Shown: positions 1-11,228, counted from the stretch's first letter. The stretch: 60,792 bases of DNA from Mycobacterium kyorinense (GCF_002101735.1 NZ_LQPE01000072.1:1-60792), one strand, 5' to 3'. Notes: generated by a model not told the origin, from the letters alone. A program made the numbers and translations.

Positions 1-65
1 TCCGGAACCAACCACCACGAAGCGGCCCTGTCACGCTGACACACCGCAACGCAGCACCATCACCC

Positions 66-127
66 TGACACTGAGCGTAAACCCGGGCATTTGCACGGCG
101 TGTCGACCGGGGACACGCACGCTCGCG
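66..127. repeat. 62-bp intergenic element, copy 1 (left arm degenerate)
   Basis: This is the first of four related 62-bp elements in the window (others at 11835, 45549 and 49029). The right half matches copy 11835-11896 closely: an inner inverted repeat GCGTGTCG/CGACACGC-like, then the terminal arm CGCACGCTCGCG. The left terminal arm has decayed. It lies 12 nt beyond the stop codon of the VWA gene. The rest of positions 1-139 shows no supportable gene. Confidence 0.7.
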
Positions 128-139
128 GCAGAAGGGGGG

Positions 140-1582
140 TCAAACGGGCAACAGTTGGTCGATCACCGCGGCCAGCTGCTTGGCCGACCGGCATTCGTGC
201 ATCGTGATCACCTCTTGGTAGCGCGGCACCGCCGAATCGCCACTGCCCCATAGATGTTTGGGCTCGGGGTTGAGCCAATGCGCATGGCGGCTCGCGGTCA
301 CCATGTGCGACAGCACGTCGGTGGCCGGGTCACGGTAGTTGGTGCGGCCATCGCCAAGCACCAGCAGCGAACTGCGCGGCGAGAGCACGTTGTGGAACTG
401 GTCGGTGAACGACACGAACGCGTTGCCGTAATCCGAATGCCCGTCGCGGGTGTACACCCCGGCCTCCCGGGTGATCCGCTGAATGGCCACCGCCAGGTCG
501 GCGTCGGGCCCGAACAGGTGCGTCACCTCGTCGGTGGTGTCGATGAACGCGAAGACACGCACGCGCGAAAACTGTTGGCGCAGCGCATGTACCAGCAGCA
601 GCGTGAAGTGGCTGAACCCGGCCACCGACCCCGAAACGTCGCACAGCACCACCAGCTCGGGGCGAGCGGGGCGCGGCTTGCGCAGCACCAAGTCGATCGG
701 CACGCCGCCGGTCGACATCGAGCGGCGCAGCGTCTTGCGCAGGTCGATCGCACCGGCGCGGGCGCGGCGACGTCGGGCCGCCAACCGGGTGGCCAAAGTA
801 CGAGCCAGCGGCGCCACCACCCGGCGCATCTGACGCAGCTGGTCACCGGAAGCCCGCAGGAACTCGACGTTCTCGGAAAGCTGTGGGATGCCGTACATCT
901 GAACGTGGTCGCGGCCGAGCTGCTCGGCGGTGCGCCGCTTGGTCTCCGCGTCGACCATCCTGCGCAGCTGGGTGATCTTCTGCGCGGCAAGCGCTTTGGC
1001 AATCTCCTCCTGCGTCGGCGTCGGTTCGTCGCCGTAGGGTGCCAACAAGCCAGCCAGTAGCCGTCCCTCCAGCTGGTCCAGTGCCATCGCCTTGAGCGCC
1101 TGATACGACGAGTACGACGGGCCGCGGCTGGAGCTGTATTTGCCGTATGCCTCCACGATTTGGGCGATCATCGCGACCAGCCGCTCGTCCATGTCGGCCA
1201 GGTCGGCGTTCTCGGTCAGCAGATCCACCAGCATCTGGCGCATCGCCTCGATGTCGTCGGCCGGCAACTGCAGATCCGGCTCGGTGGCCTCTTCCTCACC
1301 AACGACCGCCCTTGCGCCCAACGCCGCCGGCCACCACAGGTCGAACATCGCGTCGTACGTCTCGCGGTGGTCGGGGCGACGCAGCACCGCGCAGGCAATG
1401 CCCTCACGCAGCACCTCCCGGTCGCCCAACCCGAGCACCGCCATTACCCGCCCGGCGTCCACCGTCTCCGACGGTCCAACCGAAATGCCTTGCCCGCGTA
1501 GGGCTTCCACGAACTCCACTAGATGACCGGGCAGCCCGTGCGGGGCCAGCGGCTGGCTGGGACGAACGCGGCGGACGGCCAT
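140..1582 (-). CDS. VWA domain-containing protein, CoxE-like (Rv2425c-type)
   Basis: A 480-residue cytoplasmic protein with a C-terminal von Willebrand factor A domain. The metal-ion-dependent adhesion site is intact (DVSGS at about 315-319, with later Thr/Asp in DTTDEVT and LGDGRTN). The N-terminal half is helical and of unknown function. The family (CoxE/YehP-like) works with MoxR AAA ATPases, probably as a chaperone pair that remodels or inserts metal into a client enzyme. The MoxR gene lies directly upstream, and its stop overlaps this ATG by one base (TGATG), so the two are translationally coupled. The client enzyme is not evident in the window. Confidence 0.85.
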   Translation of the reverse strand: MAVRRVRPSQPLAPHGLPGHLVEFVEALRGQGISVGPSETVDAGRVMAVLGLGDREVLREGIACAVLRRPDHRETYDAMFDLWWPAALGARAVVGEEEATEPDLQLPADDIEAMRQMLVDLLTENADLADMDERLVAMIAQIVEAYGKYSSSRGPSYSSYQALKAMALDQLEGRLLAGLLAPYGDEPTPTQEEIAKALAAQKITQLRRMVDAETKRRTAEQLGRDHVQMYGIPQLSENVEFLRASGDQLRQMRRVVAPLARTLATRLAARRRRARAGAIDLRKTLRRSMSTGGVPIDLVLRKPRPARPELVVLCDVSGSVAGFSHFTLLLVHALRQQFSRVRVFAFIDTTDEVTHLFGPDADLAVAIQRITREAGVYTRDGHSDYGNAFVSFTDQFHNVLSPRSSLLVLGDGRTNYRDPATDVLSHMVTASRHAHWLNPEPKHLWGSGDSAVPRYQEVITMHECRSAKQLAAVIDQLLPV

Positions 1583-2457
1583 CAGTTGAGCCTGAGCTCT
1601 CCCGACGCACGTTGCTGGTCGGATTGGTGTTTGAGCACGACGCCCAGCGTGGCCGCGATCGTCGCGTCGTCGATGGTGTCCAGGCCCAGCGCCAGAACGG
1701 TCCGGCCCCAGTCGATGGTCTCCGCCACCGACGGCAGCTTTTTGAGTTGCATGCCGCGCAGCACCCCGATGATGCGCACCAGCTCGTCGGCGATGTGCGC
1801 GGGCAGCTCGGGAACCCGGGACAACAGGATGCGGCGCTCGAGCTCGGGGCTGGGAAAGTCGATGTGCAAAAACAGGCAGCGACGCTTGAGCGCCTCGGAC
1901 AGCTCGCGGGTGGCGTTGGAGGTCAGCACCACGAACGGTGCTCGCTCGGCGGTGATGGTGCCCAGCTCGGGGACCGTCACCGCGAAGTCGCTCAAAACCT
2001 CCAGCAGCAGGCCTTCGATCTCGATGTCGGCCTTGTCGGTCTCGTCGACCAGCAGCACCGTGGGCTCGGTGCGCCGGATCGCGGTCAGCAGCGGCCGGGA
2101 CAGCAAAAACTCCTCGCTGAACACGTCGGTCTTGGTTTGATCCCAGTCACCGGAGCCGGCCTGGATGCGCAGGATCTGCTTGGCGTGGTTCCACTCATAC
2201 AGAGCGCGGGCCTCGTCGACGCCCTCGTAGCACTGCAGGCGGACCAGCCCCGATCCGGTGGCCTGCGCGACGGCGCGGGCCAGCTCGGTCTTGCCGACCC
2301 CGGCCGGACCTTCGACCAGCAGCGGCTTGCCCAGCCGGTCGGCCAGGAAGACCGCCGTCGCGGTGGCGGTGTCGGGCAGGTAGCCGGTTTCGGCCAGCCG
2401 CCGGCCGACGTCGTCGATGTCGGCGAAAAGAGGGACGGGCCGGGCGGGAACGGTCAC
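1582..2457 (-). CDS. MoxR-family AAA+ ATPase (Rv2426c-type)
   Basis: A 291-residue AAA+ ATPase. Walker A is GPAGVGKT at residues 50-57, Walker B is LLVDETDKAD near 135, and a sensor-1-like SNATREL follows. MoxR proteins act as chaperones with VWA partners, and the partner gene is immediately downstream with a one-base overlap. The start is GTG at 2457, preceded by a good ribosome site (AGGAGA). The gene follows proA by about 10 nt, so proA, moxR-like and VWA probably form one transcript. Confidence 0.88.
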   Translation of the reverse strand: MTVPARPVPLFADIDDVGRRLAETGYLPDTATATAVFLADRLGKPLLVEGPAGVGKTELARAVAQATGSGLVRLQCYEGVDEARALYEWNHAKQILRIQAGSGDWDQTKTDVFSEEFLLSRPLLTAIRRTEPTVLLVDETDKADIEIEGLLLEVLSDFAVTVPELGTITAERAPFVVLTSNATRELSEALKRRCLFLHIDFPSPELERRILLSRVPELPAHIADELVRIIGVLRGMQLKKLPSVAETIDWGRTVLALGLDTIDDATIAATLGVVLKHQSDQQRASGELRLN

Positions 2458-2467
2458 TGGGATTCTC

Positions 2468-3715
2468 CTAGGGAACGCGGGTGTGGCCGTCTCCCCAGAC
2501 GATCCACTTGGTCGAGGTCAGTTCCGGCAGCCCCATCGGGCCGCGGGCGTGCAGCTTCTGCGTGGAGATGCCGATCTCGGCGCCGAAACCGAACTGCTCA
2601 CCGTCGGTGAACGCCGTCGACGCGTTCACCATCACCGCAGCGGAGTCGACCCGCTCGGTAAAACGTTGCGCCGCAGCCATATTCGTGGTCACGATCGACT
2701 CGGTGTGGCCGGTGCCGTATTCGTTGATGTGCTCGATCGCGGCGTCGACGCCGTCGACCACCGCCACCGCGATATCCATCGAGAGGAACTCGCGCCGCAG
2801 CTCGTCGTCGGAGGCGTCGAGGTGCACCGTGACACCCGCGTCCTGCAACGCCCCGACCAGCCGGGGCAGCGCCTGCCCGGCAATCGCCGTGTCGACCAGC
2901 AACGTCTCGGCCGCGTTGCACACGCTGGGCCGGCGCGTCTTGGAGTTCAGCAGCACCTTTTCGGCGACGTCGAGGTCGGCGGCCCCGTCGACGTAGACGT
3001 GACAGTTGCCCACACCGGTCTCGATGGTCGGCACTTGCGCGTCGCGCACCACGGCGTCGATCAGGCCGGCTCCCCCGCGCGGGATCACCACGTCGACCAG
3101 CCCGCGGGCCTGGATCAGATGGGTGACCGTCGAGCGGTCCTCGGCCGAGAGCAGCTGGACCGCGTCGGCCGGCAGATCCTCGGCACGCAGCGCACCGCGG
3201 AGCACATCGACCAGCGCGGCGTTGGATTTGGCGGCCGACGAGCTACCACGCAGCAGTGCGGCGTTGCCGGATTTGAGCGCCAAACCGAAGGCGTCGACGG
3301 TGACGTTGGGCCTGCCCTCGTAGACCATCCCGACCACACCCAGCGGCACCCGCTGCTGACGCAGCTGCAGCCCGTTGGGCAGCGTGTAGCCGCGCAAGAC
3401 TTCCCCGACCGGGTCGGGCAGACCGGCGACCTGGCGCAACCCGTCGGCGATGCCGTCGATGCGCTGCGGGTTCAACGCGAGCCGGTCCAGCATGGCCTCC
3501 GGCGTGCCGGCGGCCCGGGCGGCGTTCAGGTCGTCCGCGTTGGCCCCGAGGATCTGGTCGACGTGGGCCACCACCGCATCGGCGGCGGCGCGCAACGCGT
3601 GATCCTTGGCGACCGTCGGCAGCGTGGCCAGCACCCGAGCGGCGACCCGGGCCCGGCGCGCGGCGTCGTGCACCTCTTGGCGCAGGTCGAAGCGCGGCGG
3701 TGCGTGCACACTCAT
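2468..3715 (-). CDS. proA: gamma-glutamyl phosphate reductase
   Basis: The second enzyme of proline synthesis: NADPH-dependent reduction of glutamyl 5-phosphate to the semialdehyde. About 415 residues of the aldehyde dehydrogenase superfamily. The catalytic cysteine sits in [13 protein letters not shown], and the C-terminal [16 protein letters not shown] is the family signature. TTG at 3718 sits directly before ATG 3715; I chose the ATG (MSVHAPPRF). proB is about 11 kb away in the obg operon, so the two proline genes are unlinked, as in other mycobacteria. Confidence 0.95.
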   Translation of the reverse strand: MSVHAPPRFDLRQEVHDAARRARVAARVLATLPTVAKDHALRAAADAVVAHVDQILGANADDLNAARAAGTPEAMLDRLALNPQRIDGIADGLRQVAGLPDPVGEVLRGYTLPNGLQLRQQRVPLGVVGMVYEGRPNVTVDAFGLALKSGNAALLRGSSSAAKSNAALVDVLRGALRAEDLPADAVQLLSAEDRSTVTHLIQARGLVDVVIPRGGAGLIDAVVRDAQVPTIETGVGNCHVYVDGAADLDVAEKVLLNSKTRRPSVCNAAETLLVDTAIAGQALPRLVGALQDAGVTVHLDASDDELRREFLSMDIAVAVVDGVDAAIEHINEYGTGHTESIVTTNMAAAQRFTERVDSAAVMVNASTAFTDGEQFGFGAEIGISTQKLHARGPMGLPELTSTKWIVWGDGHTRVP

Positions 3716-3734
3716 CAACCCAGGGTATCGGGCG

Positions 3735-5123
3735 TCAACGGGCGACCGCTCGGCGCACTCCGCTGCGCCGCTCGTCGAGGATGCGGCCCAGGTCCTGCAG
3801 CAGTAGCGGTTTGCGCATCACGAGTTGTTCGAGGTGTTCGCGGTCGATCTCCAACGCGGTCACCTCCTGCAACGCATACGCGCCGGCGAGGTTGGGCTGG
3901 CGGGTGAGCGCGGTCAGTCCCAAGAAGGACCCCTCGTCCAGCGTGTTGGTCAAGACCGTCGAACCGTCGTCGGCCGTCGCGGTGATCTGAACGCGGCCTT
4001 GGATCAGGAAGGTCATTGCGGTGGGCACCTCACCGACGCGCTGCATGACTTCGTCGGCGCCGTATCGCACGATTCTCGCGTGCGCGGCGAGCGTCTGATG
4101 ATCGGTGGGGCTCAGCCGCAGCGCCGCGGCCACCACGGTTCGCATCGCCTTGTCCACTCGCGCGGTCGTCGAGAAGTCGTCGGCGGCGCCGTCGAGGTGA
4201 AGCCCTGCCCGCCGGGCGGCGTACCAGATCCAGCGCAGGAAGGTCGCCTGCGCTGCTCCATCGTCGCCCGGCGATTTCGTCGCGATGGTGGTCTGGTACT
4301 CGGCGCCGCCAAGCGGGATCGACGTGACCCTGAAGCCCGGCTTGAGCTGTGGCAGGCCCTCGGCGGTCTTCGACAACACCGCACAGACCCGGTCGGGCGG
4401 GTCGGCAGTGGAGAACTTGGTGGTCATCGCCAGCTTGTGTCCGCCGTGCTGGCGACTGTGATTGGTAAACGACGTGCCGGCCAGCACCGAGTTCGGCGTG
4501 ATCTGTAAGCCGTGGCCGGTCTCGATATGGACGGCCCGCCAGTTCACTTCCACGACGCGGCCTTGCGCGGCGGCGGTGTCCAGCCAGTCGCCGATCCGGA
4601 ACGGCTGCTCGAGCAGCATGAACAGACCCGACACGATCTGGCCGACGGAGTTCTGCAACATCAGGCCGATGACGACCGACGTCACACCCAGGGCCGCGAA
4701 CAAACCCCCGATGCGGGCTCCCCAGACGTAGGAGAACACCACCGCCAGGCCGACGGCGATCAGCAAGAACCGGGCGGCGTCCAAAAAGATGGCGGGGACT
4801 CGCTTGCGCCAGGACCCCTCCGGAGCGCCCTGGAAGATCGTGGCGTTGAGCCCGGACAGCAGCAAGACCAACACCACGAAGGCGAAGACCGTCGCCAGCA
4901 CGCGCACCCACGTGTCGTGAAACGGGACCTGGGCTGCATTCACGAGAAGCAGCAGCAGGGCGCCCAACGGCAGCAGGTATTGACGCAGCAGGAAGACCGG
5001 CCTGGCCAGGTAGCTGCGCCGGCGGACCAGAGCGTGGTGCCATTCGGTCAAAAGGATGAGTCCGACGGGCAATCCGACCGCGACACCGGCGGCCCAGTAG
5101 AACCACGAATCGAACAGCTTCAT
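3735..5123 (-). CDS. MscS-type mechanosensitive channel with C-terminal CNB-like domain (Rv2434c-type)
   Basis: A 462-residue membrane protein. Hydrophobic segments lie near 9-26, 45-62, 75-92 and 115-133. The pore helix follows (about 138-172: Gly/Ala-rich, ending [13 protein letters not shown]), then the MscS beta domain (to about 320). The C-terminal domain (about 340-450) has the cyclic nucleotide-binding fold. Its phosphate-binding cassette (398-411) reads [14 protein letters not shown], so the usual FGE glutamate is Leu403 and the PR arginine is Asn411; cAMP binding is therefore doubtful. The start at 5123 is set by an ATGA overlap with the upstream cyclase gene. A longer reading frame exists but would lie inside that gene. 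Confidence 0.88.
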   Translation of the reverse strand: MKLFDSWFYWAAGVAVGLPVGLILLTEWHHALVRRRSYLARPVFLLRQYLLPLGALLLLLVNAAQVPFHDTWVRVLATVFAFVVLVLLLSGLNATIFQGAPEGSWRKRVPAIFLDAARFLLIAVGLAVVFSYVWGARIGGLFAALGVTSVVIGLMLQNSVGQIVSGLFMLLEQPFRIGDWLDTAAAQGRVVEVNWRAVHIETGHGLQITPNSVLAGTSFTNHSRQHGGHKLAMTTKFSTADPPDRVCAVLSKTAEGLPQLKPGFRVTSIPLGGAEYQTTIATKSPGDDGAAQATFLRWIWYAARRAGLHLDGAADDFSTTARVDKAMRTVVAAALRLSPTDHQTLAAHARIVRYGADEVMQRVGEVPTAMTFLIQGRVQITATADDGSTVLTNTLDEGSFLGLTALTRQPNLAGAYALQEVTALEIDREHLEQLVMRKPLLLQDLGRILDERRSGVRRAVAR

Positions 5124-7288
5124 TCTCGCTCCGACAGTCGCCAGATGGGCTCTTCGGATCCGCCAACCACGATCGTGCCGGCCGGTGCGAACTGCCATGT
5201 GTCGCGGATCAGCTCGTGCACCGCAGACGTGACGTAGATTCCGGGCTGCGATGAGCCCATGTGCAACTGGTAAGCAATGCTGGCCGCGGTGCCCCACACG
5301 TCGTACGTCAGGCTCGATCGGCCTACCAGCCCGCTGACCACCTTGCCAGCGTTGATGCCGGCTCGCAGGGAGAGATCGTGGCCGGTTTGGCTGTTGAATC
5401 GGCCGATGATGTGTCGCATCTCCAGGGCGAACTCGACGGTGCGGTGCACGTTGTCCAGTCGCGGCGTCGTCACCCCGCAGCTGGCCAGGTAACCGTTGTG
5501 CAGCGTGCGAATGCGTTCCACGCCAAGTGTTTCGGCTGCCGAGTCGAATTGGCGTACGAGATCGTCGACGATTCCGACCAGCTCGTCACCGGAGATATCA
5601 CATGACAGTTCGTCGAATCCGGGGATGTGGGCGAACATGACGCTGACGTCTTGATGCTCCTCGGCGATGGTCTCGTCGCCCTGGCGATAGCGGTGCACCA
5701 CCGATTCGGGCATCAACGACAGCAGCAGGCGGTCGTTCTCTCCGCGCTGCTCGGCAAGCAGCTGCTCTTTGACCGCCAGGCTCCTGCTCATGTCGTTGAA
5801 AGCCGCTGTCAGATCACCGATCTCGTCACGCGACGTCACAGGGATATTAACGTCGTAGTCGCCACCGCTGATGCGCTGAGTGCCGGCCTCGAGCCGACGG
5901 ATCGGCCGCACCAAGATTTGGGCCAGCACCATTGCCGCGATACAGATGACGAAAATGATCAAGGCAGTCGCTAGCACCAGCGTTTTGGTGAATGCGGCTA
6001 CCCGCGCTAAGGCTTCCGCGGTATCCCGTGTCGCCACGATTGACCAGCGCAGTTCGGAATTCGGTACATTCAGCGGGGCATACGCCTCCAGTTCCCGATT
6101 GCCCAAGTAGTCGGTGGTGGTCAGCGTCCCGGTCTGACCACGTTGCGCGGCACGCCATCCCGCGGTCTCGGCCGGCTGTATCAGCGTGGTGGTACCCAGC
6201 TGGATCGCCCTCTTCACCGCGTCCGGCGGAGCACCGGAGCCCACCGCCTCACGTTCGAATTGCTTCGGATCTTCCAGAAACAGTCGCGAGTCGGACCGCA
6301 TCAGTCCGTCCGGCCCAACAAGGTAGGTCTCGGTGGTGGTCCCCATTCCGGAGGATCCCCAATGCTTGTCGGCGGTCATGATCCGGTTGATCTTCGAGCT
6401 CGGCAATGGCAGCGCCAGGACCCCGTCGATCCTGCCGTCGGTGCCGACCGGCGACACCAACCATGCGGTGGGTCTGTTCAATTGCGGCTGATACGGCTGG
6501 AAGTCCGTGATCCACACGAAGTCCACGGAATTGGATCCCACCGCCCGTTGGTAAGCAGCTCGCAGTTTTGATTCCCGATAGGGGCCGGTCAGGATGTTGG
6601 TGCCCAGGTCGGGCCCCTTCATCGCGGTGTAGACGACGTTGCCGCGGGCGTCCAACAGCAGCGCATCCCGGTATTCGAAGTGGCTGACGATCTCCTGGAA
6701 GTGGTTGTCGAATCGGGCATTCGCGGCCGACCACGCGCTGCCGTCGCCGGCGTCGACAACCCGTTTCGAGTCGCCGTCGAATGCGTCTGGTGCTGTGTAG
6801 TTCGCCTGAAGGTACTTCTGCGCGTTGGAGGTCGGCAGGACTGCGTTGATATCCAGCTGGTCGCCGGTCATCCGGTTGATCGGCTCGATCAGTTTACGAT
6901 TGTAGTAATTGACGATCGCCTGCTGCTGGGCCGGATTGATGGTCGCGTTGGCCAGTTGGTCGAAAGCGGCGGTGAACGCAGCCATCGCCTCAACCGCGGA
7001 ATTGCCCCGGCTGTTCACGATCAGCGCATCCCCTAGGTCGGCGAAAAGCGCTTCCACCGCCCGCTTTTGCGACTCGCGCAGCTCGACGAGCCGATCGATC
7101 GCCGCGGTGCGCATCGCATGGCCGCCGGTGTAGTAGACGATTACGCCGATCACCGCCACCGAGAGGATGCTGCACGCAAGCAACATCACCATCAGCTTGG
7201 ACTGGATGCTGAACCGGGAAAGCTGGCGCCCGCTCTTAACAGCCGGGGCGGTTTCGACTTCCGGCTGCTGTGGCTGCTCCGGCGTCAA
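5120..7288 (-). CDS. receptor-type class III nucleotidyl cyclase homolog, probably catalytically inactive (Rv2435c-type)
   Basis: A 722-residue receptor. An N-terminal membrane segment (about 32-52) is followed by a large extracytoplasmic sensor (about 55-430), a second membrane segment (about 437-460), a HAMP linker (RPIRRLEAG to SRDEIGDL) and a cyclase homology domain (about 545-690). Of six canonical class III residues only Asp663 (YDVWG) remains. Metal aspartates are His554 (FAHIPG) and Asn598, the substrate lysine is Arg594, and transition-state Asn/Arg are Ser670/Gln674. The 44-residue spacing between the metal sites is conserved, so the alignment is firm. The start is TTG 7288 with upstream AAAGGAAG. 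The downstream channel gene is coupled by ATGA. Confidence 0.88.
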   Translation of the reverse strand: MTPEQPQQPEVETAPAVKSGRQLSRFSIQSKLMVMLLACSILSVAVIGVIVYYTGGHAMRTAAIDRLVELRESQKRAVEALFADLGDALIVNSRGNSAVEAMAAFTAAFDQLANATINPAQQQAIVNYYNRKLIEPINRMTGDQLDINAVLPTSNAQKYLQANYTAPDAFDGDSKRVVDAGDGSAWSAANARFDNHFQEIVSHFEYRDALLLDARGNVVYTAMKGPDLGTNILTGPYRESKLRAAYQRAVGSNSVDFVWITDFQPYQPQLNRPTAWLVSPVGTDGRIDGVLALPLPSSKINRIMTADKHWGSSGMGTTTETYLVGPDGLMRSDSRLFLEDPKQFEREAVGSGAPPDAVKRAIQLGTTTLIQPAETAGWRAAQRGQTGTLTTTDYLGNRELEAYAPLNVPNSELRWSIVATRDTAEALARVAAFTKTLVLATALIIFVICIAAMVLAQILVRPIRRLEAGTQRISGGDYDVNIPVTSRDEIGDLTAAFNDMSRSLAVKEQLLAEQRGENDRLLLSLMPESVVHRYRQGDETIAEEHQDVSVMFAHIPGFDELSCDISGDELVGIVDDLVRQFDSAAETLGVERIRTLHNGYLASCGVTTPRLDNVHRTVEFALEMRHIIGRFNSQTGHDLSLRAGINAGKVVSGLVGRSSLTYDVWGTAASIAYQLHMGSSQPGIYVTSAVHELIRDTWQFAPAGTIVVGGSEEPIWRLSERE

Positions 7289-7359
7289 TCGGCTTCCTTT
7301 CGCTGGCGCCGCAGGAATCGCAGGTCACGCAGCAGACTAACCCCGTCGCTCCAGATACA

Positions 7360-8247
7360 GTGACGTTTGCCGCAAACACCGCGACTAACGTCGGCGGGGT
7401 GGCGGCGCTATGCGTGGTGGGCAGCGTGAATATGGACAGCGTGTTCGACGTCGAGGTGTTGCCGCGCCCAGGTGAAACAGTGCTGGCGACATCGGTTCGC
7501 ACCACGCCCGGCGGCAAGGGCGCCAATCAGGCGGTGGCCGCGGCTCGCGCGGGTGCACAGGTGCAGTTCGTCGGTGCGGTGGGCGAGGACACAGCGGCAG
7601 AGCGGCTGCGTGCACACCTGGCCGCGAACGGAGTTGGCACCGAAGGACTGATCAGCGTTCCCGGTCCGAGCGGGACGGCGGTCGTGATGGTGGATGCCGC
7701 CGGAGAGAACGCCATTGTCGTCGCGCCGGGTGCCAACGGCGACGTGACGATCGACTCGGCCGCGGTCCGCGCGATCATCGCCGAGTGCGATGTGTTGTTG
7801 GTGCAGTTGGAGATTCCGGTTGCCACAGCCGCGGCGGCGGCCCGCCAAGCACGCGCAGCCGGCGCGGTCGTGATGGTCAACGCCTCGCCCGCGGGCCGCG
7901 ACCCGCATGAGCTGGCCGAGCTCACCGACGTGTTGATCGTCAACGAAACCGAAGCCGAGGACTGGGTTTGGCCGGTGCAACACCGGGTGATCACCCGCGG
8001 CGCCGCCGGTGCAACCTACACCGGCGCCGACGGTGACTTCACGGTTGCGGCGCCGGCGGTGGAGGCGGTCGACACTGCCGGCGCCGGCGATGTCTTCGCC
8101 GGCGTGCTGGCTGCCGGATGGCTGACCGGTCGCGACTACGCGTTGCGGCGGGCCTGCGCGGCCGGCGCGCTGGCGACACTGGTCCCCGGTGCCGGCTACT
8201 GCGCTCCACTGAGCGAGGCCATCGACGACGCCGTTGCCGGCGACTGA
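7360..8247 (+). CDS. rbsK: ribokinase (PfkB family)
   Basis: A sugar kinase phosphorylating ribose to ribose 5-phosphate. The N-terminal PfkB signature is GSVNMDSVF then TPGGKGANQAVAAARAGA. The C-terminal signature DTAGAGDVFAGVLAA carries the catalytic base Asp and the anion hole. The start is uncertain. GTG 7360 (VTFAANTATNVGG) best matches the N-terminus I recall for M. tuberculosis RbsK; GTG 7270 would overlap the divergent cyclase gene, and GTG 7399 is a shorter alternative. None has a strong ribosome site. About 295 residues. The crotonase gene starts 14 nt after its stop. Confidence 0.87.
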   Translation: MTFAANTATNVGGVAALCVVGSVNMDSVFDVEVLPRPGETVLATSVRTTPGGKGANQAVAAARAGAQVQFVGAVGEDTAAERLRAHLAANGVGTEGLISVPGPSGTAVVMVDAAGENAIVVAPGANGDVTIDSAAVRAIIAECDVLLVQLEIPVATAAAAARQARAAGAVVMVNASPAGRDPHELAELTDVLIVNETEAEDWVWPVQHRVITRGAAGATYTGADGDFTVAAPAVEAVDTAGAGDVFAGVLAAGWLTGRDYALRRACAAGALATLVPGAGYCAPLSEAIDDAVAGD

Positions 8248-8261
8248 GTTATCGTCCTCTG

Positions 8262-9173
8262 ATGCCGAGCGCAGACAGCGGCCCACACCCGCCCGACGGT
8301 GATTGGTTGGGCACCAAGTTCCTGAAATTCACCCGCGAAGGCCCATTCGCGATCGTCACACTGGACCGGCCGGAAGCGCGTAACGCCATGACGCCGGCCA
8401 TGTATTTCGGCATCCGCTACGCCGTCAGCCGGGTCAACGCCGACGCCGACCTCGCGGGGCTGATCATCACCGGCAGCGGTGACGTGTTCGCGCCGGGCGG
8501 CGACTTGGGTGGTGGCCGCGGCGATCGCCAGCGCGGCGAAGCCGGGCGCTGGGGGCGCCCCCAGCCGCGGAGCGGCGAGGGGGACGGGTCGCCGCCAGAC
8601 AGTGGCGACGACAACTGGATGCAGTGGGGCTCGGCGCTGTCGCTCGATGTGACGCCGTTCGACACGCTGCGCAAGTCGGCCAAGCCGGTGGTGTCTGCGG
8701 TCAACGGCCTGTGCCAGGGCGGCGGCCTGCAGATCGCGATGTGCAGCGATATCGCTGTGGTGAGTGATCGCGCGACGTTTCGCGTGCCGGAGTTGTACCG
8801 CGGCATCGCCGATACCTATTACAGCCAGATGCTCGCGCGCATCATCGGGCCGGTGCGCACCCGCGATCTGATGTTCACCGGGCGGATCTTGACCGCGGCG
8901 GAGGCCGTCGAGTGGGGCATGGTCGCGCGGATGGTCGCCCATGACGAATTGATGGACGCCGCGCGCGAGATTCTCGGCCAAGCGTGCCGCACCGCGCCCG
9001 GTGCGCGACGGGTTGTCAAGGCCAGCCTGGACAACTACCTCGGCCTCTACGACCGGATCGGGATGGAGGCCAGCATCGAAGGGCCGGAGGCCGTCGAAGG
9101 GTTCCTCGCATTCAGCGAGCGGCGGTCGCCGAATTGGGTGCATCCCGATCTGCGGGTGGACGGCCGCTTGTAA
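8262..9173 (+). CDS. enoyl-CoA hydratase/isomerase family protein with internal low-complexity insertion
   Basis: A 303-residue crotonase-fold protein acting on acyl-CoA. The oxyanion loop is FAPGGDL (77-82) and the second is LCQGGGLQIAMCSD. The classical hydratase Glu of GGGxE is Gln here, while the second Glu is kept (RVPEL). It may therefore be an isomerase or another crotonase activity. Residues about 84-118 are a Gly/Arg/Pro-rich insertion absent from typical family members. Its DNA contains a perfect 18-bp palindrome (8548-8565), which looks like an in-frame inserted repeat. The ATG at 8262 follows rbsK by 14 nt. I do not recall an ortholog at this locus in M. tuberculosis. Confidence 0.85.
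   Translation: MPSADSGPHPPDGDWLGTKFLKFTREGPFAIVTLDRPEARNAMTPAMYFGIRYAVSRVNADADLAGLIITGSGDVFAPGGDLGGGRGDRQRGEAGRWGRPQPRSGEGDGSPPDSGDDNWMQWGSALSLDVTPFDTLRKSAKPVVSAVNGLCQGGGLQIAMCSDIAVVSDRATFRVPELYRGIADTYYSQMLARIIGPVRTRDLMFTGRILTAAEAVEWGMVARMVAHDELMDAAREILGQACRTAPGARRVVKASLDNYLGLYDRIGMEASIEGPEAVEGFLAFSERRSPNWVHPDLRVDGRL
8548..8565. repeat. perfect 18-bp palindrome inside the crotonase gene
   Basis: GCTGGGGGCGCCCCCAGC is fully self-complementary. It lies in frame within a Gly/Arg/Pro-rich stretch that interrupts the crotonase fold just after the oxyanion loop. The flanking AGCGGCGAGGGGGA continues the low-complexity run. It looks like a small palindromic element that inserted without breaking the frame. 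Confidence 0.7.
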
Positions 9174-9185
9174 TCGAGGGTGCCG

Positions 9186-11228
<2,043 letters not shown>

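Noticed and set aside
1..65. Coding end of a further gene at the left edge
   Set aside because: No frame with recognisable content or codon bias; too short to judge.
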